A DNA stretch of 64,000 bases from Amycolatopsis sp. A133. Its GTDB lineage: Bacteria; Actinomycetota; Actinomycetes; Mycobacteriales; Pseudonocardiaceae. Every line of letters begins with the position of its first letter. The stretch's first letter is position 1. The stretch is taken from contig NZ_JAVHJU010000004.1 of assembly GCF_031082405.1 (NCBI RefSeq), positions 400,092 through 464,091 of the forward strand, given 5' to 3'. The notes beneath the pieces are model-generated. The model worked only from the letters and a program-made list of their open reading frames with translations, did no database searches and was not told the origin of the DNA. Shown here one piece after another: positions 1-9,275 of the stretch. The position numbers and the translations under genes are program-made.

Positions 1-1
1 G

Positions 2-47
2 GTCGTGAGTGGTAAGGAGGGTTCTAACCCTCCTTACCACTCACGAC
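2..47. terminator. perfect 46-bp palindrome downstream of lipoprotein gene
   Basis: Arms 2-23 and 26-47 are exact reverse complements (22-bp stem) around a 2-nt tip. It sits 10 bp past the stop of the minus-strand gene ending at 58, so it would form a very stable hairpin at that transcript's 3' end. Being symmetric, it could stop transcription from both sides. No T-run follows, which is usual for actinomycete terminators. It could also be a dispersed palindromic element. Confidence 0.75.
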
Positions 48-57
48 GGGGGTGCCT

Positions 58-1578
58 TCACCCCACCAGCGACGAACCCCGGGGATAGCCGTCCCACTGG
101 GCGGTGGTCACCGGGCGGGCCGTCGAGCCGTTGTTGCCCACCACGCCGCCGTCCGGGACCCGCCAGCGGTGGTCGTCGAGCACGAACGCGAACCCGCGGT
201 CCGGGGCCTCCACCGCCTCCGCGCCCGATCTCAGCCGGGCCGTCAGCGGGAGCGTCGCCAGCGCCGGCGGTGCCTTGTCGAGGACCTCGCCCGCCAGCGC
301 CACCGCCACCGCGCGCCGGTCGACCCGGACCCGTGCGCCCGCGCGGACCAGGTCCATCGTCCGTTCCGGGGACGGCGCCGCCACGCCGTCGAACGTCGCC
401 GCCAGCCGGCCGGGGCTCTCGCAGGCGCGGCTGCCCAGCAGGTCGAGCCCGAAGTGGCGCAGGTCGGTCGGGGCGCCGGCCCCGCCCAGCGAGGTCGCGC
501 GCACGACGTCGAACGGCACCCGGTCGCACGGGTCGGCCGACGACAGCGGCGCGTGCCCGTCCGCCCGGCGCACCAGCCCCGGCCCTTCCCGCCACGGCCC
601 GGGGATCAGCACGGGCCGGAACGGGTGCTCGGTGAAGTCGGCCGTCCAGAACGTCAGCGTCGTCCCGCCGTCGGTCTCGTGCGCGACGACGAACGCGGCG
701 AGCGCCCCCACCCACATCAGGTCCGCGCTGAACCCGTCGACGATCGAGCGGGCGCGCGGCGCCGAGGTCGACGCCACCGGCACGAACCCGCCGACGTCCA
801 GGCCCTGCACCCCGGACCCGAACGCCGGGTCGCGCGAGCGGAGCAGGAACTGCCCCGCGCCGTTCCAGCCCGCGGCGCGGCCCGTGGTGTCGGTGAACAT
901 GAGGTAGAACCAGCCGTCGAGGTAGACCACCGACGGCTGGCCGGCGCCGTAGACGTTGCCGCGGTGCACGTCGTGCGACGGCCCGAGGATCGGCCGCCCG
1001 CCCGCCGCGCGGGTCCAGTGGATCCCGTCGGTGCTGGTCGCGAGCCCGATCGAATTGCCGAGCGCGTGGTCACCCGCGGCGCCGGTGTAGTAGAGGTAGT
1101 AGGTCGAGCCGACGCGCAGCACCGACGGGTCGCAGGTGTGCATGCCGTCGAACTGCCCGGGCGCCCCGGAGAACACGGCGGCCGGGATGCCGCCACCCGG
1201 TCCGGTGAACGGCCCGTCCATCGACTGGGCCTGGGCGTAGAGGATGTCGTCCCCGGCGGGCCCGGCGCCGCCGTACTGGCTGCACCACCACATCCGCGTC
1301 TGCCCGCGATCGAGCATCACCGACGGTCCGTAGTTGTAAACGGCATCGGCCCCACCGGCGGCGATGACACCACCGCTGCGCCGGGGATCACCCGAAGGAA
1401 GTTCGACGTCGGCGGGCCGCGGCGGCGCGGCGGTCTTCCCGCCCGCGATCGCCGGCTGTTCCCCGGCGGCCTGCGGCTGGGCGTAACCCTCGGTGCAACC
1501 CGCGAGCAACAGCCCCGCCAGCACGCTGGCGAGCAAGGCACGAGCGGGTCGCCGACCCCCACGACGATACGGGTGCAC
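58..1578 (-). CDS. secreted lipoprotein with GH43/GH32-like beta-propeller
   Basis: 506 aa. The N-terminus is a lipoprotein signal: basic residues, a hydrophobic stretch and lipobox LLLAGC with Cys28. The body has the repeated blade motifs of five-bladed propeller glycosidases (families 43/32/62): a DPSVLRVGSTYYLYYTG-type blade near residues 150-170, followed by ATSTDGIHW and a further SVVYLDGWFYLMFTD blade. The Asp of DPSV is at the position of a catalytic or metal-contacting acid in these families. It is therefore probably an extracytoplasmic glycan hydrolase or binding protein; I cannot assign a substrate. The GTG start at 1578 is 8 nt downstream of a TACACT box, so the mRNA may be leaderless. 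The gene is monocistronic in the window and ends at a large palindrome. Confidence 0.75.
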   Translation of the reverse strand: MHPYRRGGRRPARALLASVLAGLLLAGCTEGYAQPQAAGEQPAIAGGKTAAPPRPADVELPSGDPRRSGGVIAAGGADAVYNYGPSVMLDRGQTRMWWCSQYGGAGPAGDDILYAQAQSMDGPFTGPGGGIPAAVFSGAPGQFDGMHTCDPSVLRVGSTYYLYYTGAAGDHALGNSIGLATSTDGIHWTRAAGGRPILGPSHDVHRGNVYGAGQPSVVYLDGWFYLMFTDTTGRAAGWNGAGQFLLRSRDPAFGSGVQGLDVGGFVPVASTSAPRARSIVDGFSADLMWVGALAAFVVAHETDGGTTLTFWTADFTEHPFRPVLIPGPWREGPGLVRRADGHAPLSSADPCDRVPFDVVRATSLGGAGAPTDLRHFGLDLLGSRACESPGRLAATFDGVAAPSPERTMDLVRAGARVRVDRRAVAVALAGEVLDKAPPALATLPLTARLRSGAEAVEAPDRGFAFVLDDHRWRVPDGGVVGNNGSTARPVTTAQWDGYPRGSSLVG

Positions 1579-2123
1579 GACATCGGAGTGTAGCGAGCGG
1601 CTTCACCCGTCCGAGCGGCCGCGCTCCTGTTCGACGGTCCTTCGATCGCGTGCAAGGTCGGGATCCTCCGCACCACTCACAGAAGCGTCGGCAGACGACG
1701 CATGGGACAACGTCCTCGGACGGCAATACCGCACACAATCAATGGATTGTTATCCAACGGCAATTATTCCACCAAGCCAAGTCGGCGCAATCGATCCATG
1801 CCTCTTCGCCCGGGCTTCTCCCGATGACTCGCGGGGTGTAACAGACCCCGGATTCCGAGCGACTCCCTGACCGCTTCGTTCATTACTGCTTGCGGCGGCC
1901 GGAATCGGGCGATTCGTCCCGACACACTCCCGATCCCGACCCGCCGGTGAACCCGTATCGAAGGAATGTTTTCCGATCAATTGCCGTCGTCGCCGTTTCC
2001 GCCGCCACCTCGCATCGCGGATCACCTCCGCCGAGACATGGACGGTCCGGACGGCCGGGCGCACTTCCGAAATCGTCGGTCGAAGATCAGCCGGCCCGGT
2101 CAGGAGAGGAGCACAGGGTGGTC
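1579..2123. other. 545-bp gap without a gene
   Basis: This lies between the start of the lipoprotein gene and the stop of the 2124-4172 gene, both on the minus strand. Open frames here are arginine/proline-rich and show no family features. Around 1725-1800 and 1960-1990 the DNA is noticeably less GC-rich than its surroundings. Apart from the -10 box near 1590 I see no clear signal, repeat or RNA gene. It may mark the left edge of the accessory region. Confidence 0.5.
1587..1592 (-). promoter_or_regulatory. -10 box TACACT for leaderless lipoprotein transcript
   Basis: On the minus strand TACACT lies 8 nt before the GTG at 1578, the spacing at which actinobacterial leaderless genes place a TANNNT box. 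No Shine-Dalgarno is visible upstream of that GTG. No convincing -35 hexamer is seen 17 bp further up. Confidence 0.45.
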
Positions 2124-4172
2124 TCAGCCCGGAAAACCGAGTGCGGAGAGCCGGGTGCGCAGGTCGGCGAGCACGGACCGGTGGCCGGATTGCCCGGCAG
2201 CGCCGTCCGTCGTCTCCTTGAGCCAGCGCTCGACCAATCGGACCAGCGCGTCGGCTTGGGCCAGGTCCTCCGCCGGGCTCTCCGCGACCCCGTGTTCCAC
2301 GGCCTGCACCAGGACCGGCGCAGCCCTCAGCGCGAACATGCAGTTGTCCAGTGCGGGCCGGAGGCGGCGCGGCTCGTAAAGCGGATCCGCCAGTACCCGG
2401 TGCACCCAGGTGTGCGCCCGTCGCACCCACTGTCCGGCCTCGACGTCCTCACCGCGGTCCGTCAGCAAGGAGGCGAGACCGGAAGCGGCGTCGGCGGCGA
2501 GATAACAGCTGCGGGCCAGTGGCCGGATGTCGCGATCCTGGTTGTACAACCGGGTCCGGGCCGGGATGACGGATGTCGTGAACAAATGCAGGGCGGCGCG
2601 GAGGTCCTCGGCACTGTCCTTGTTGGCCCCGAGGAAAGCCGCATAGTTGTGCAACTGGAAGCTGAGCCCGCCGTACTCGCCGTCCGCTGCGAACAGATCG
2701 ACCTCGACCGCCTTCGCGAAGGCCGCCCAGTACCGGCGCAGGGACGCGCCGGCTTCGGGACGATCCACGCCGGCCGACCGCAATGCGTTGAGTTCGATGC
2801 AGGCCACGGCCAGGAGATCGGCGAGCAATCCGGGGTCGATCCGGTCCGCGGCGCCCGCTTCCAGGCAGGCATCGGCAGCGGCCATCACCGCCGCCGCGGA
2901 TTCCGGCGTGGAGCGCCCGGCGTGCCGCTCGGCGCCGGCCCGCTGCACCACCAACCGCAACCGGGTGTCCACCACCACCGGGTCCTCGGGGTCGAAGACC
3001 TGATCGAGCAGCGCGGACAGACTCGTGACCAGGCCGGCGAACTGCGGTCCGGCCAGCCAGGCGGAGGGCGCCAGCAGGCCCATCTGCCGGATGATGCCCA
3101 TCGCCGCCAGTACGAACGCCCGCCGGGCGAGCAGCGGCACCGCGGCCAGCTCGGCCGGCCGGGGCAGCCGGAACGGCACCGCCATGGCGTCGGCCAGTGC
3201 GTCCCCGAACTCGTCCGGCCGTGGCAGGGAAGCCCGCCCGTACGCCCACGTCTCGACCAGCTCACGGACGATCCCCGAACCGGGGACCATGGCACAGACC
3301 AGCTCTTGCCCCGGGACGCGTTCGGTCACCCAGAGGTGGGCGACGCCGTCGCGGGTACCCATTTCCACGAACAACCCGATGAGCTGGTCGACCATCCGGT
3401 CGCCGACCCCGGCGGCCGAGCCCGCGGGTTCGCCGGTGGTGTTCTCCGGCAGGATGCCGCTGAGGTTGAGCCGGGCGGCCGCGATCCCGTCGAGGAAGTC
3501 CAGATCCTTCGGGTGGGTGACCGGGTCCAAGGTGCGCCCGGCGGGGGCGGCGCCGATCTCGCACCGGGCCCTCGGCTGGTCCGAAAGCCCCGGTGCCAGC
3601 GGAAACTGCGGCGCCGAAAGCGACGCGCGCTGGATCACCCGCGCGGTGAGCGCCGCGGACACCAGCGCAGGTTGCGACCGGTAGACCTCCACCGCGGTCG
3701 CCGCCCACGCGGCGATCCACTGCACCGGCGCGAGGTCACCGCCGTCCGCGGCGCGCAGCATGCCCAGCGCAGTCCGGATGGCGTCGGCCACCGGGGCGAG
3801 AAGGACGTTCGTCGCGGTGAGCACGATTGCGGCCTTGGTGTCGGGGCCGAAGCGGTTGATCGTCGCGGCGACGATCTCGTTGGGCAGCGCCCCGCGGTCC
3901 CCGGGTAACACCGCGCGATCGTGGACGAACCACTCGCCGTCGTGCGCCTCGCTCCGCAGCCGGGCCGCGGCGGCCCTGGTCGGCAGCGGAGCACCGCGCG
4001 CGATCTCCGAGACGGTGATCGCGGTGAAGTCGCAGACCCAGGTCAGCGGGCGGAACGGGTTGTGCTCGGACGGAACGCCGAACAGGGGCGCGACCTTGCG
4101 GGCCAAGCGGGCGGGCACCAGCTCCGAACGCTTCTCGACCAGCTGGGGCACCACCGCGGGCAGCAACACCAT
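2124..4172 (-). CDS. uncharacterised 682-aa helical-repeat protein
   Basis: Not recognised. The ATG at 4172 is chosen because GGAGGTGGAG lies just upstream; a longer in-frame form beginning at 4256 has no such site. The protein begins MVLLPAVVPQLVEKRSEL. It is almost entirely alpha-helical in composition: Ala/Leu/Arg-rich pairs of helices run from about residue 350 to the end and resemble TPR-like solenoids (YLAADAASGLASLL, WVRRAHTWVHRVL). No transmembrane segment, nucleotide-binding motif or catalytic motif is visible. It is transcribed divergently from the 20-gene cluster starting at 4308, with about 135 bp between the starts, so a shared regulatory region is likely. A scaffold or sensor role is possible; function unknown. 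Confidence 0.6.
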   Translation of the reverse strand: MVLLPAVVPQLVEKRSELVPARLARKVAPLFGVPSEHNPFRPLTWVCDFTAITVSEIARGAPLPTRAAAARLRSEAHDGEWFVHDRAVLPGDRGALPNEIVAATINRFGPDTKAAIVLTATNVLLAPVADAIRTALGMLRAADGGDLAPVQWIAAWAATAVEVYRSQPALVSAALTARVIQRASLSAPQFPLAPGLSDQPRARCEIGAAPAGRTLDPVTHPKDLDFLDGIAAARLNLSGILPENTTGEPAGSAAGVGDRMVDQLIGLFVEMGTRDGVAHLWVTERVPGQELVCAMVPGSGIVRELVETWAYGRASLPRPDEFGDALADAMAVPFRLPRPAELAAVPLLARRAFVLAAMGIIRQMGLLAPSAWLAGPQFAGLVTSLSALLDQVFDPEDPVVVDTRLRLVVQRAGAERHAGRSTPESAAAVMAAADACLEAGAADRIDPGLLADLLAVACIELNALRSAGVDRPEAGASLRRYWAAFAKAVEVDLFAADGEYGGLSFQLHNYAAFLGANKDSAEDLRAALHLFTTSVIPARTRLYNQDRDIRPLARSCYLAADAASGLASLLTDRGEDVEAGQWVRRAHTWVHRVLADPLYEPRRLRPALDNCMFALRAAPVLVQAVEHGVAESPAEDLAQADALVRLVERWLKETTDGAAGQSGHRSVLADLRTRLSALGFPG

Positions 4173-4276
4173 CCTGCACTCCACCTCCGCTGGGCCAATG
4201 GTGTCACAGCCGCTCGAAAAGCCGGTGCTCCAGCCGCCCCCAAGTCGATCAATCACAGTTCAGCCACGTCCTGGCA

Positions 4277-4301
4277 TATAATTCTCTGTTAGTGTAGGAA
4301 G
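4277..4301 (+). promoter_or_regulatory. consensus TATAAT -10 and RBS for block 1
   Basis: A perfect TATAAT occurs at 4277-4282, in an AT-rich island (about 4250-4295) that stands out in this high-GC DNA. The matching -35 is weak (CACAGT or ACAGTT at 4254-4260). AGGAAG at 4296-4301 is the ribosome-binding site, 6 nt before the ATG at 4308. This is the only strong promoter-like site before the 13-gene run 4308-20567. Confidence 0.6.
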
Positions 4302-4307
4302 CTCTGC

Positions 4308-5363
4308 ATGGTTGCGACCTCGTCCCCCATTCGGTCCTCCGAATCCACCCCCGAACTGACCACCGAGGTGGTCCGTGCGGTCTTCGCCGAGCTGGGCGAA
4401 GTACGGGACCAGCTGCACGCGAGCCACCGGGTCTCCCGGTGCGACCTGTGCGTTGCACTGCGTGAACTGCGGTACGGCCCGCCGGCGCCCGGCAGGTCGG
4501 GCCACCACGGGCTGGTGCTGTCCGGCGACTGCGTGTGCCGGGATCTTCTGGCCGACGTCCTGCACGTCGTCACCACCTACCTGACGGAGCACGGCGCCAC
4601 GATCAGCAATCCGCCCGGCGCAGCCCGCATCCACGTGCGCAAACGCGTGCACGACGTGTTGCGGACCTACCGCTGCGCGCACGGTGCCCAGGCCAAGCCC
4701 AAGCAGGCACGCGGCAACCGCTACGGACGGGCGATGCCCGACGAGGAGCACCGTGCGGTGTTCGGGCACTTGGTCGACGAGGCGGGTTACTCCGCTCCGC
4801 TGCCCGGGGGCGGTTACCTCGTGCAGCGGCTGGCCGAGCGGTGCGCGGCCGAATTCGGCAAGCCGGTGCCCTACTACCTCGAACGGCTGCCCGCGATGTT
4901 GAGCACCATCCAGCGCGTGTGCCGGGGCGGCGCGCGGGTCAACGTCGGCACCAAGGCCGCGCCGGAGTACGTGACCTGGTACGACGCCTACATCGACCGA
5001 CCGCTGGGACGCAGACCGGACACGGCGACCACCTCCCTGTCCGCCGACGACGCTTCCCGGTGGGGCCGCGACCACGTCGCCGACCCGAGCGCCCAGTCCG
5101 CCTTCACCGCCGTGGAGGCCGCCGGCCTCGACCCGAACCCCGACTCGACCGTCGTCGACACGGTGGTGAACCTGCTCGCCGAGTCGTCCCCGGCCGCCTG
5201 GGCGGGCGTCCTGCGATCGGCGCTCCTGGGCTTGGCCGACCGCGGCTTCCTGTCCCGGCGCCGCGCGGAGTCGCTGCTGTCCGACCCTCGGGGAATGGAC
5301 GACGTGATGTCTCGTGTCCGGACGATCCTCGAGGTGCGGGGCGAAGGGGTGAACCGTGGCTGA
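4308..5363 (+). CDS. sigma-region-2-like regulatory protein, Cys-rich (paralogue of 20735-21667)
   Basis: 351 aa. The middle part (about residues 90-130) reads PPGAARIHVRKRVHDVLRTY: a helix-basic pattern like ECF sigma region 2, where a Trp/Arg-rich helix precedes a run of Arg. Before it are four cysteines in CDLC and DCVC arrangement (about residues 45-78) that could bind Zn. The gene at 20735 shares the same order (Cys pair, acidic helix, basic helix) and also precedes a TPR-CHAT gene. No clear sigma region 4 or helix-turn-helix is seen, so it may be an adaptor rather than a true sigma factor. It is first in block 1, behind a consensus -10, and overlaps the next gene by 8 bp. Homology to sigma factors is an inference by eye. 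Confidence 0.5.
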   Translation: MVATSSPIRSSESTPELTTEVVRAVFAELGEVRDQLHASHRVSRCDLCVALRELRYGPPAPGRSGHHGLVLSGDCVCRDLLADVLHVVTTYLTEHGATISNPPGAARIHVRKRVHDVLRTYRCAHGAQAKPKQARGNRYGRAMPDEEHRAVFGHLVDEAGYSAPLPGGGYLVQRLAERCAAEFGKPVPYYLERLPAMLSTIQRVCRGGARVNVGTKAAPEYVTWYDAYIDRPLGRRPDTATTSLSADDASRWGRDHVADPSAQSAFTAVEAAGLDPNPDSTVVDTVVNLLAESSPAAWAGVLRSALLGLADRGFLSRRRAESLLSDPRGMDDVMSRVRTILEVRGEGVNRG

Positions 5364-8300
5364 CGCGCACACGACCCGGGAGGACGCGGGCCGGCTGGCC
5401 GGGCGGATCCGGGAAGACCCGGATCAGGTCGACCCGGCGGTGGCGGCCGGAACGGGGATCGGGCTCCTCCACGAACTCGATGCCGGCACCGACCTCGAGC
5501 CCCTGCACCTCGCCACCGGCCTGATCGGGTTCGCCGTGCGGGCCGCGCCCGATCACCCCTCGGCTTCGGAGTGGTGGGGCGAGCTGGGCTTCGCGCACGG
5601 CTGGATCGCCGAGGAGACCGGCTCCGTCCCGGAATTCGAGAAGGCCATCGCGTGCACGCTCACCGCCACCTCGGCGCCGGCGGCGCCGCCCGAGATCGCC
5701 GAGCACGCCGCGGTGGAGACCGCCTACCTGACCGGCGCTCTGCTGCGCTCGGAAGCCGTCACCGCCGAACGGGCGCGGCAGCTGATCGAGGCGGTCGAAG
5801 GGATTCCGCTGTCCTGGGCGCAGGAAGTGGATGCCACGCGCTTCGACTTCGCGCGCGCATGGGCGCTGCGCTGGGCCTACCCGTTGACCGAGGACAGCGG
5901 GGACCTCCGGCGCGCCGTGGACATCCTGCGCCGGGCGCTGGCCACGCCGAAGCCGCCCGAGGTGGAGCAGGATTGCATCGGCGAGCGGGAACTCCTCGCC
6001 ATGCTGCTCCGGCAGCTGTACCTCGACAGCGGCGACCACGCGCTGCTGGAAGAGGCACTGGCCGCCGCGGAGAAGGTGCGCGCACTGCTGCCGGCGAACC
6101 ACGAGGGACTGCCCGACGCTCACGGCGTCGTGGCGGAGCTGGCCGAAGAGATCTTCTGGAACACCGATGGCGAGGCGAGCGCGGTCCTGGAAACCGCGGT
6201 CACCGCATACGCGGCGAAGCGCACCGCGCTCGGACTGGACGACGACGAGACCGTCTCGTACGCGGTGCTGCTCCAGGTGCGCGGCTGCACGGCCGAGGAC
6301 GTTCCGGCATTGACCGCCGCCGTCGAAGTGCTGGAGACGCCTGAACGGGCACCGGGGGCGGAGGTGGTGCTCGCAGGCCTGCACGAGCTGCTCGTCGGCC
6401 ACGTCGGCCCTCGGCACGCCTGGCCGGCCATCGACTGGGCGACCCGCGCGCTGGCCCGGCCCGATCCCGGGCCCGAGGTCGTTCTGCCTCTGCACGGCTG
6501 CCGGATCGCCGGGCTCGAGGTCGCGCTGAAGGCGTTCGGCGGCAACGAGGTCGCGGCCCGGTACGACGTCGACACCATCGTCGCCGAAGCCCTGGCGGAA
6601 GCGAAGGCCGGTGAGGACGCCGCCCGGGCGGAGCTGGAGCTGCAGATCGCCCAATTCCGCGGCCTGTGGACGGCCGACCGGTTCCCGCTCGACGTGAACC
6701 TGCTGCAAGCCACCTCCGTCGAGATGGCCGATGCCGTGCACCGCATGCGCGGTCACGCGGACGCGGACGCGCAGCCCAAACTCGACAACGTCGCCACACT
6801 TCTCGAAGACATGGTCCCGGTGCTGATGGGCGACCGGGACCCGAAGCCGCTCCACACCGCGCTCCAGGACGTGAGCCTGCAGGGCATGGATGACGCGGAC
6901 GGGCTGCTGAAGTGGCTGGATCAGCTCACCGAGCTGCAGGCGATGGTCGACAACGGGCAACCGGTGGCAGCTCGGCTCCAGGAGCTGGTGGCGGACACCG
7001 CCGCACTGGCACCGGAGATGGAGACCAGCGCCATCGTTCCCTTCATGGGAGCCATCGCCGAGACCGCCGGCCTCGTGGAAAACGGCGACGCCACCGCACG
7101 GTCCGCCGGTTACCGGAAAGTCATCCGGATGTGCGACGAACTGCCGGAGCACCTGGCCTCGAGCCCGTTCGTCCGGCGCATCCGCGGCTCGCTGGCCGCC
7201 CAGCTGACCGTCGGGGGCCATGACGGTCAGCTGGGCGACCAGGCGGAGTCCGCCATCGATGATCTGGAACGCGCGCTGGAACGCTCCGGCACGAGCTGGG
7301 ACACCATCCAGCTCACCGAACAGCTCGGCCAGCTCCTCCGCCGGCGCGCCGGCCCGGGGGACGTGGCCCGCAGCAGGCAGCTGGCCCGGGACGTGCTGAC
7401 CGAGCACACCTGGCACACGCTGGTCCGGTCGCACCGGGAGGACGACCGGACCGCACTGCGGTTCACCCGGCTGGCGAGCGACTGGTGCCGGGAAGACGGC
7501 GCCCTCGACGACCTCGTCCGGATCGTCGAGGCCGAGCGGGGAGCGGCGCTGGCCCGCGGTGCCGGGACCGAACTGGTCCGCAGTCACCTGGTGGGTACCG
7601 GCCGCGCCGGACTCGCCGAAGAGTGGGTGACGGCGAGCAGCACCGGCGATGTCTGGGACCAGCGTCGCCTGGACCTGCACTCCCGGCTGTCCGATGAGGA
7701 CAAGCGGAGCCTGGCCCGGCCATGGGGACCGGAAGAAATCCGGCTCGCGCTGAACGAATCCGGCCTGGACGCGCTCGGGTACCTCGTACCCCGGCAACCC
7801 ACGCTCGGCGGCACGCTGGTGGTCGTCCCGGCTCGCGGCCCGGTCAGCTGCCGCCGCCTGCCCCTGCTGAGCGGGCAATGGTTCGCGTCCGCCGCGGCGG
7901 ACGCCGTGGGCGGGTGGGCGTGGCTCGCCGCCGGCGCGGCCGTGCTGGCCGCCGCCGAAGCCGCGAGGCCCCCCGGGCCGGCCGGGGTCCCGCGCGTCGC
8001 ACTGGTACCGGTCGGCCTCGCGGGCCGGGTGCCCTGGGCCGCAGCCTGGCGCGAGACGGAATCCGGTCGCAGATACCTGGTCGAGGACGTCGAAATCACC
8101 GGTGTCCCGTCCGCACGCTTGCTCGCCCCGGCACGCGCGGCGGACGGGGAACCGGTGTTCTTGCCAGGTGACGCGGACCACCTGTCCCGATCGGACTACG
8201 ACGAAGCCCTCGAACCGTCGAGCGCACTGCTGGTCGAGGGCACGCGCACGGTGGTGCGTGCGGTGTGGCCGACCGCCGACGACTCGGTGCTTTTCCCGCT

Positions 8301-8472
8301 GTTCCGGCATTTCCTCCGCATGGCGCCGACGAACCCCGCGGGCGCTCTGCGCCGGGCGCAGCTGTGGATGCTCGACCCGGCGCGGTTGCCGCAACCGGGG
8401 CTGTCCGTGAGTCACCTCGAAAACCCGGCCGACATCACGAACTGGGGTGGATTCGCGTGCCTCGGGCGATGA
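5356..8472 (+). CDS. TPR protein with inactive CHAT-like domain
   Basis: 1038 aa from GTG 5356, with GAAGGGG 7 nt upstream. Residues about 1-780 are helical repeats of TPR type. From about 805 the sequence follows a CHAT protease core: DALGYLVPRQ, then PRVALVPVGLAGRVPW, then LVEGTRTVVRAVWPTADD and a C-terminal WGGF. Each of these aligns with the CHAT protein at 21720-24419 (DALVYLVPAD, PRIVLVPMAKLADIPW, LAGGVRTVLSTQWAVPDE, WAGF). The roughly 95-residue stretch that in the latter holds the catalytic His (HLACHG) and Cys (AACHTA) is absent here. This is therefore a pseudo-protease, perhaps a scaffold, inhibitor or co-receptor of the active copy. It overlaps both neighbours. Confidence 0.75.
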   Translation: MADAHTTREDAGRLAGRIREDPDQVDPAVAAGTGIGLLHELDAGTDLEPLHLATGLIGFAVRAAPDHPSASEWWGELGFAHGWIAEETGSVPEFEKAIACTLTATSAPAAPPEIAEHAAVETAYLTGALLRSEAVTAERARQLIEAVEGIPLSWAQEVDATRFDFARAWALRWAYPLTEDSGDLRRAVDILRRALATPKPPEVEQDCIGERELLAMLLRQLYLDSGDHALLEEALAAAEKVRALLPANHEGLPDAHGVVAELAEEIFWNTDGEASAVLETAVTAYAAKRTALGLDDDETVSYAVLLQVRGCTAEDVPALTAAVEVLETPERAPGAEVVLAGLHELLVGHVGPRHAWPAIDWATRALARPDPGPEVVLPLHGCRIAGLEVALKAFGGNEVAARYDVDTIVAEALAEAKAGEDAARAELELQIAQFRGLWTADRFPLDVNLLQATSVEMADAVHRMRGHADADAQPKLDNVATLLEDMVPVLMGDRDPKPLHTALQDVSLQGMDDADGLLKWLDQLTELQAMVDNGQPVAARLQELVADTAALAPEMETSAIVPFMGAIAETAGLVENGDATARSAGYRKVIRMCDELPEHLASSPFVRRIRGSLAAQLTVGGHDGQLGDQAESAIDDLERALERSGTSWDTIQLTEQLGQLLRRRAGPGDVARSRQLARDVLTEHTWHTLVRSHREDDRTALRFTRLASDWCREDGALDDLVRIVEAERGAALARGAGTELVRSHLVGTGRAGLAEEWVTASSTGDVWDQRRLDLHSRLSDEDKRSLARPWGPEEIRLALNESGLDALGYLVPRQPTLGGTLVVVPARGPVSCRRLPLLSGQWFASAAADAVGGWAWLAAGAAVLAAAEAARPPGPAGVPRVALVPVGLAGRVPWAAAWRETESGRRYLVEDVEITGVPSARLLAPARAADGEPVFLPGDADHLSRSDYDEALEPSSALLVEGTRTVVRAVWPTADDSVLFPLFRHFLRMAPTNPAGALRRAQLWMLDPARLPQPGLSVSHLENPADITNWGGFACLGR

Positions 8473-9275
8473 CGGGCAGCCGTCCGTCAAACCGGACTGT
8501 GGAGTGGAACACCGAGGAGCTCGAGTGGATCGCGGCCGCGACGGCCACGGCCGCGCTGGTGGTGCTGGGCGGCGCGAGAGCGGTCGCCGGGATCAGGTTC
8601 CGCCGGGACCGGACCCTGATCGCGGATGCATTGGAGCGCATGTGCGCTTCGGTGTCGGAGCCGGCCGTCCGGCCACGGCTCCGGAGCCTGGGTCGCGACG
8701 TGGTCGAGGTGCTGGTGTCGCAGGACGACACCGCACTGTCCCTGCGCGCGAAAGCGCCCCTCGTCGAGGACAGCACCGCCGGCCCGGCGCTGCTGATCAC
8801 CGCGGACGCGGTGACGACGACGGTCGAACCGATGCGCCGGGAGCGGCCGGACGACAGCGTGTGGGAGGAGGCCGGCGTGGCTCCGAGCGTGGCTGAGCAC
8901 CCCCAGCTCCGCGAGATCACCGGGCAGCTGGGCCGCAGCACCTCCCGGCTGATCGCGATGGGACGGCGGGTTCTCGACGAAGGCGAGCGGTTCGGGCTCC
9001 CGGAAGGCGAGGCGAAAGGATCTCTCGCGGCGGCGCTCGAACGGGCGCAGGAAGCCGTGCGCGACGCCGAACTGATGGCCGGGAACGGCCGGTTGCTCGC
9101 CGCGCTCGCCGCGCTGACGGAGCTGGCCGTTCCCGTACCGGAATCGGGTTTCCCCGGCCAGGCGGTGGCGGACGAGCTGCGCCTGCAGGTGAACGCGCTG
9201 GCCCGGCTGGGGATCCGGCACCACGCGGCCTTGGCGCAGTTCCGGGACGCCCGGATCCGGGAGGAGCGGCGATGA
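8469..9275 (+). CDS. single-pass membrane protein of unknown function
   Basis: 268 aa, starting at the ATG of an ATGA overlap with the previous stop. One hydrophobic segment spans about residues 20-42 (WIAAATATAALVVLGGARAV) and is followed by RFRRDR, which predicts a cytoplasmic C-terminal domain. The rest is soluble, with charged amphipathic helices and probable coiled coil (about 130-260). I do not recognise a family. Tight coupling to the pseudo-CHAT gene upstream and the next gene (4-bp overlaps at both ends) suggests stoichiometric production as parts of one complex. It could be a protease substrate or membrane anchor; this is inference only. Confidence 0.6.
   Translation: MTGSRPSNRTVEWNTEELEWIAAATATAALVVLGGARAVAGIRFRRDRTLIADALERMCASVSEPAVRPRLRSLGRDVVEVLVSQDDTALSLRAKAPLVEDSTAGPALLITADAVTTTVEPMRRERPDDSVWEEAGVAPSVAEHPQLREITGQLGRSTSRLIAMGRRVLDEGERFGLPEGEAKGSLAAALERAQEAVRDAELMAGNGRLLAALAALTELAVPVPESGFPGQAVADELRLQVNALARLGIRHHAALAQFRDARIREERR

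Noticed and set aside
1493..2430. Small genes in the 1579-2123 gap
   Set aside because: Short, arginine/proline-rich, overlapping frames with no RBS or family features.
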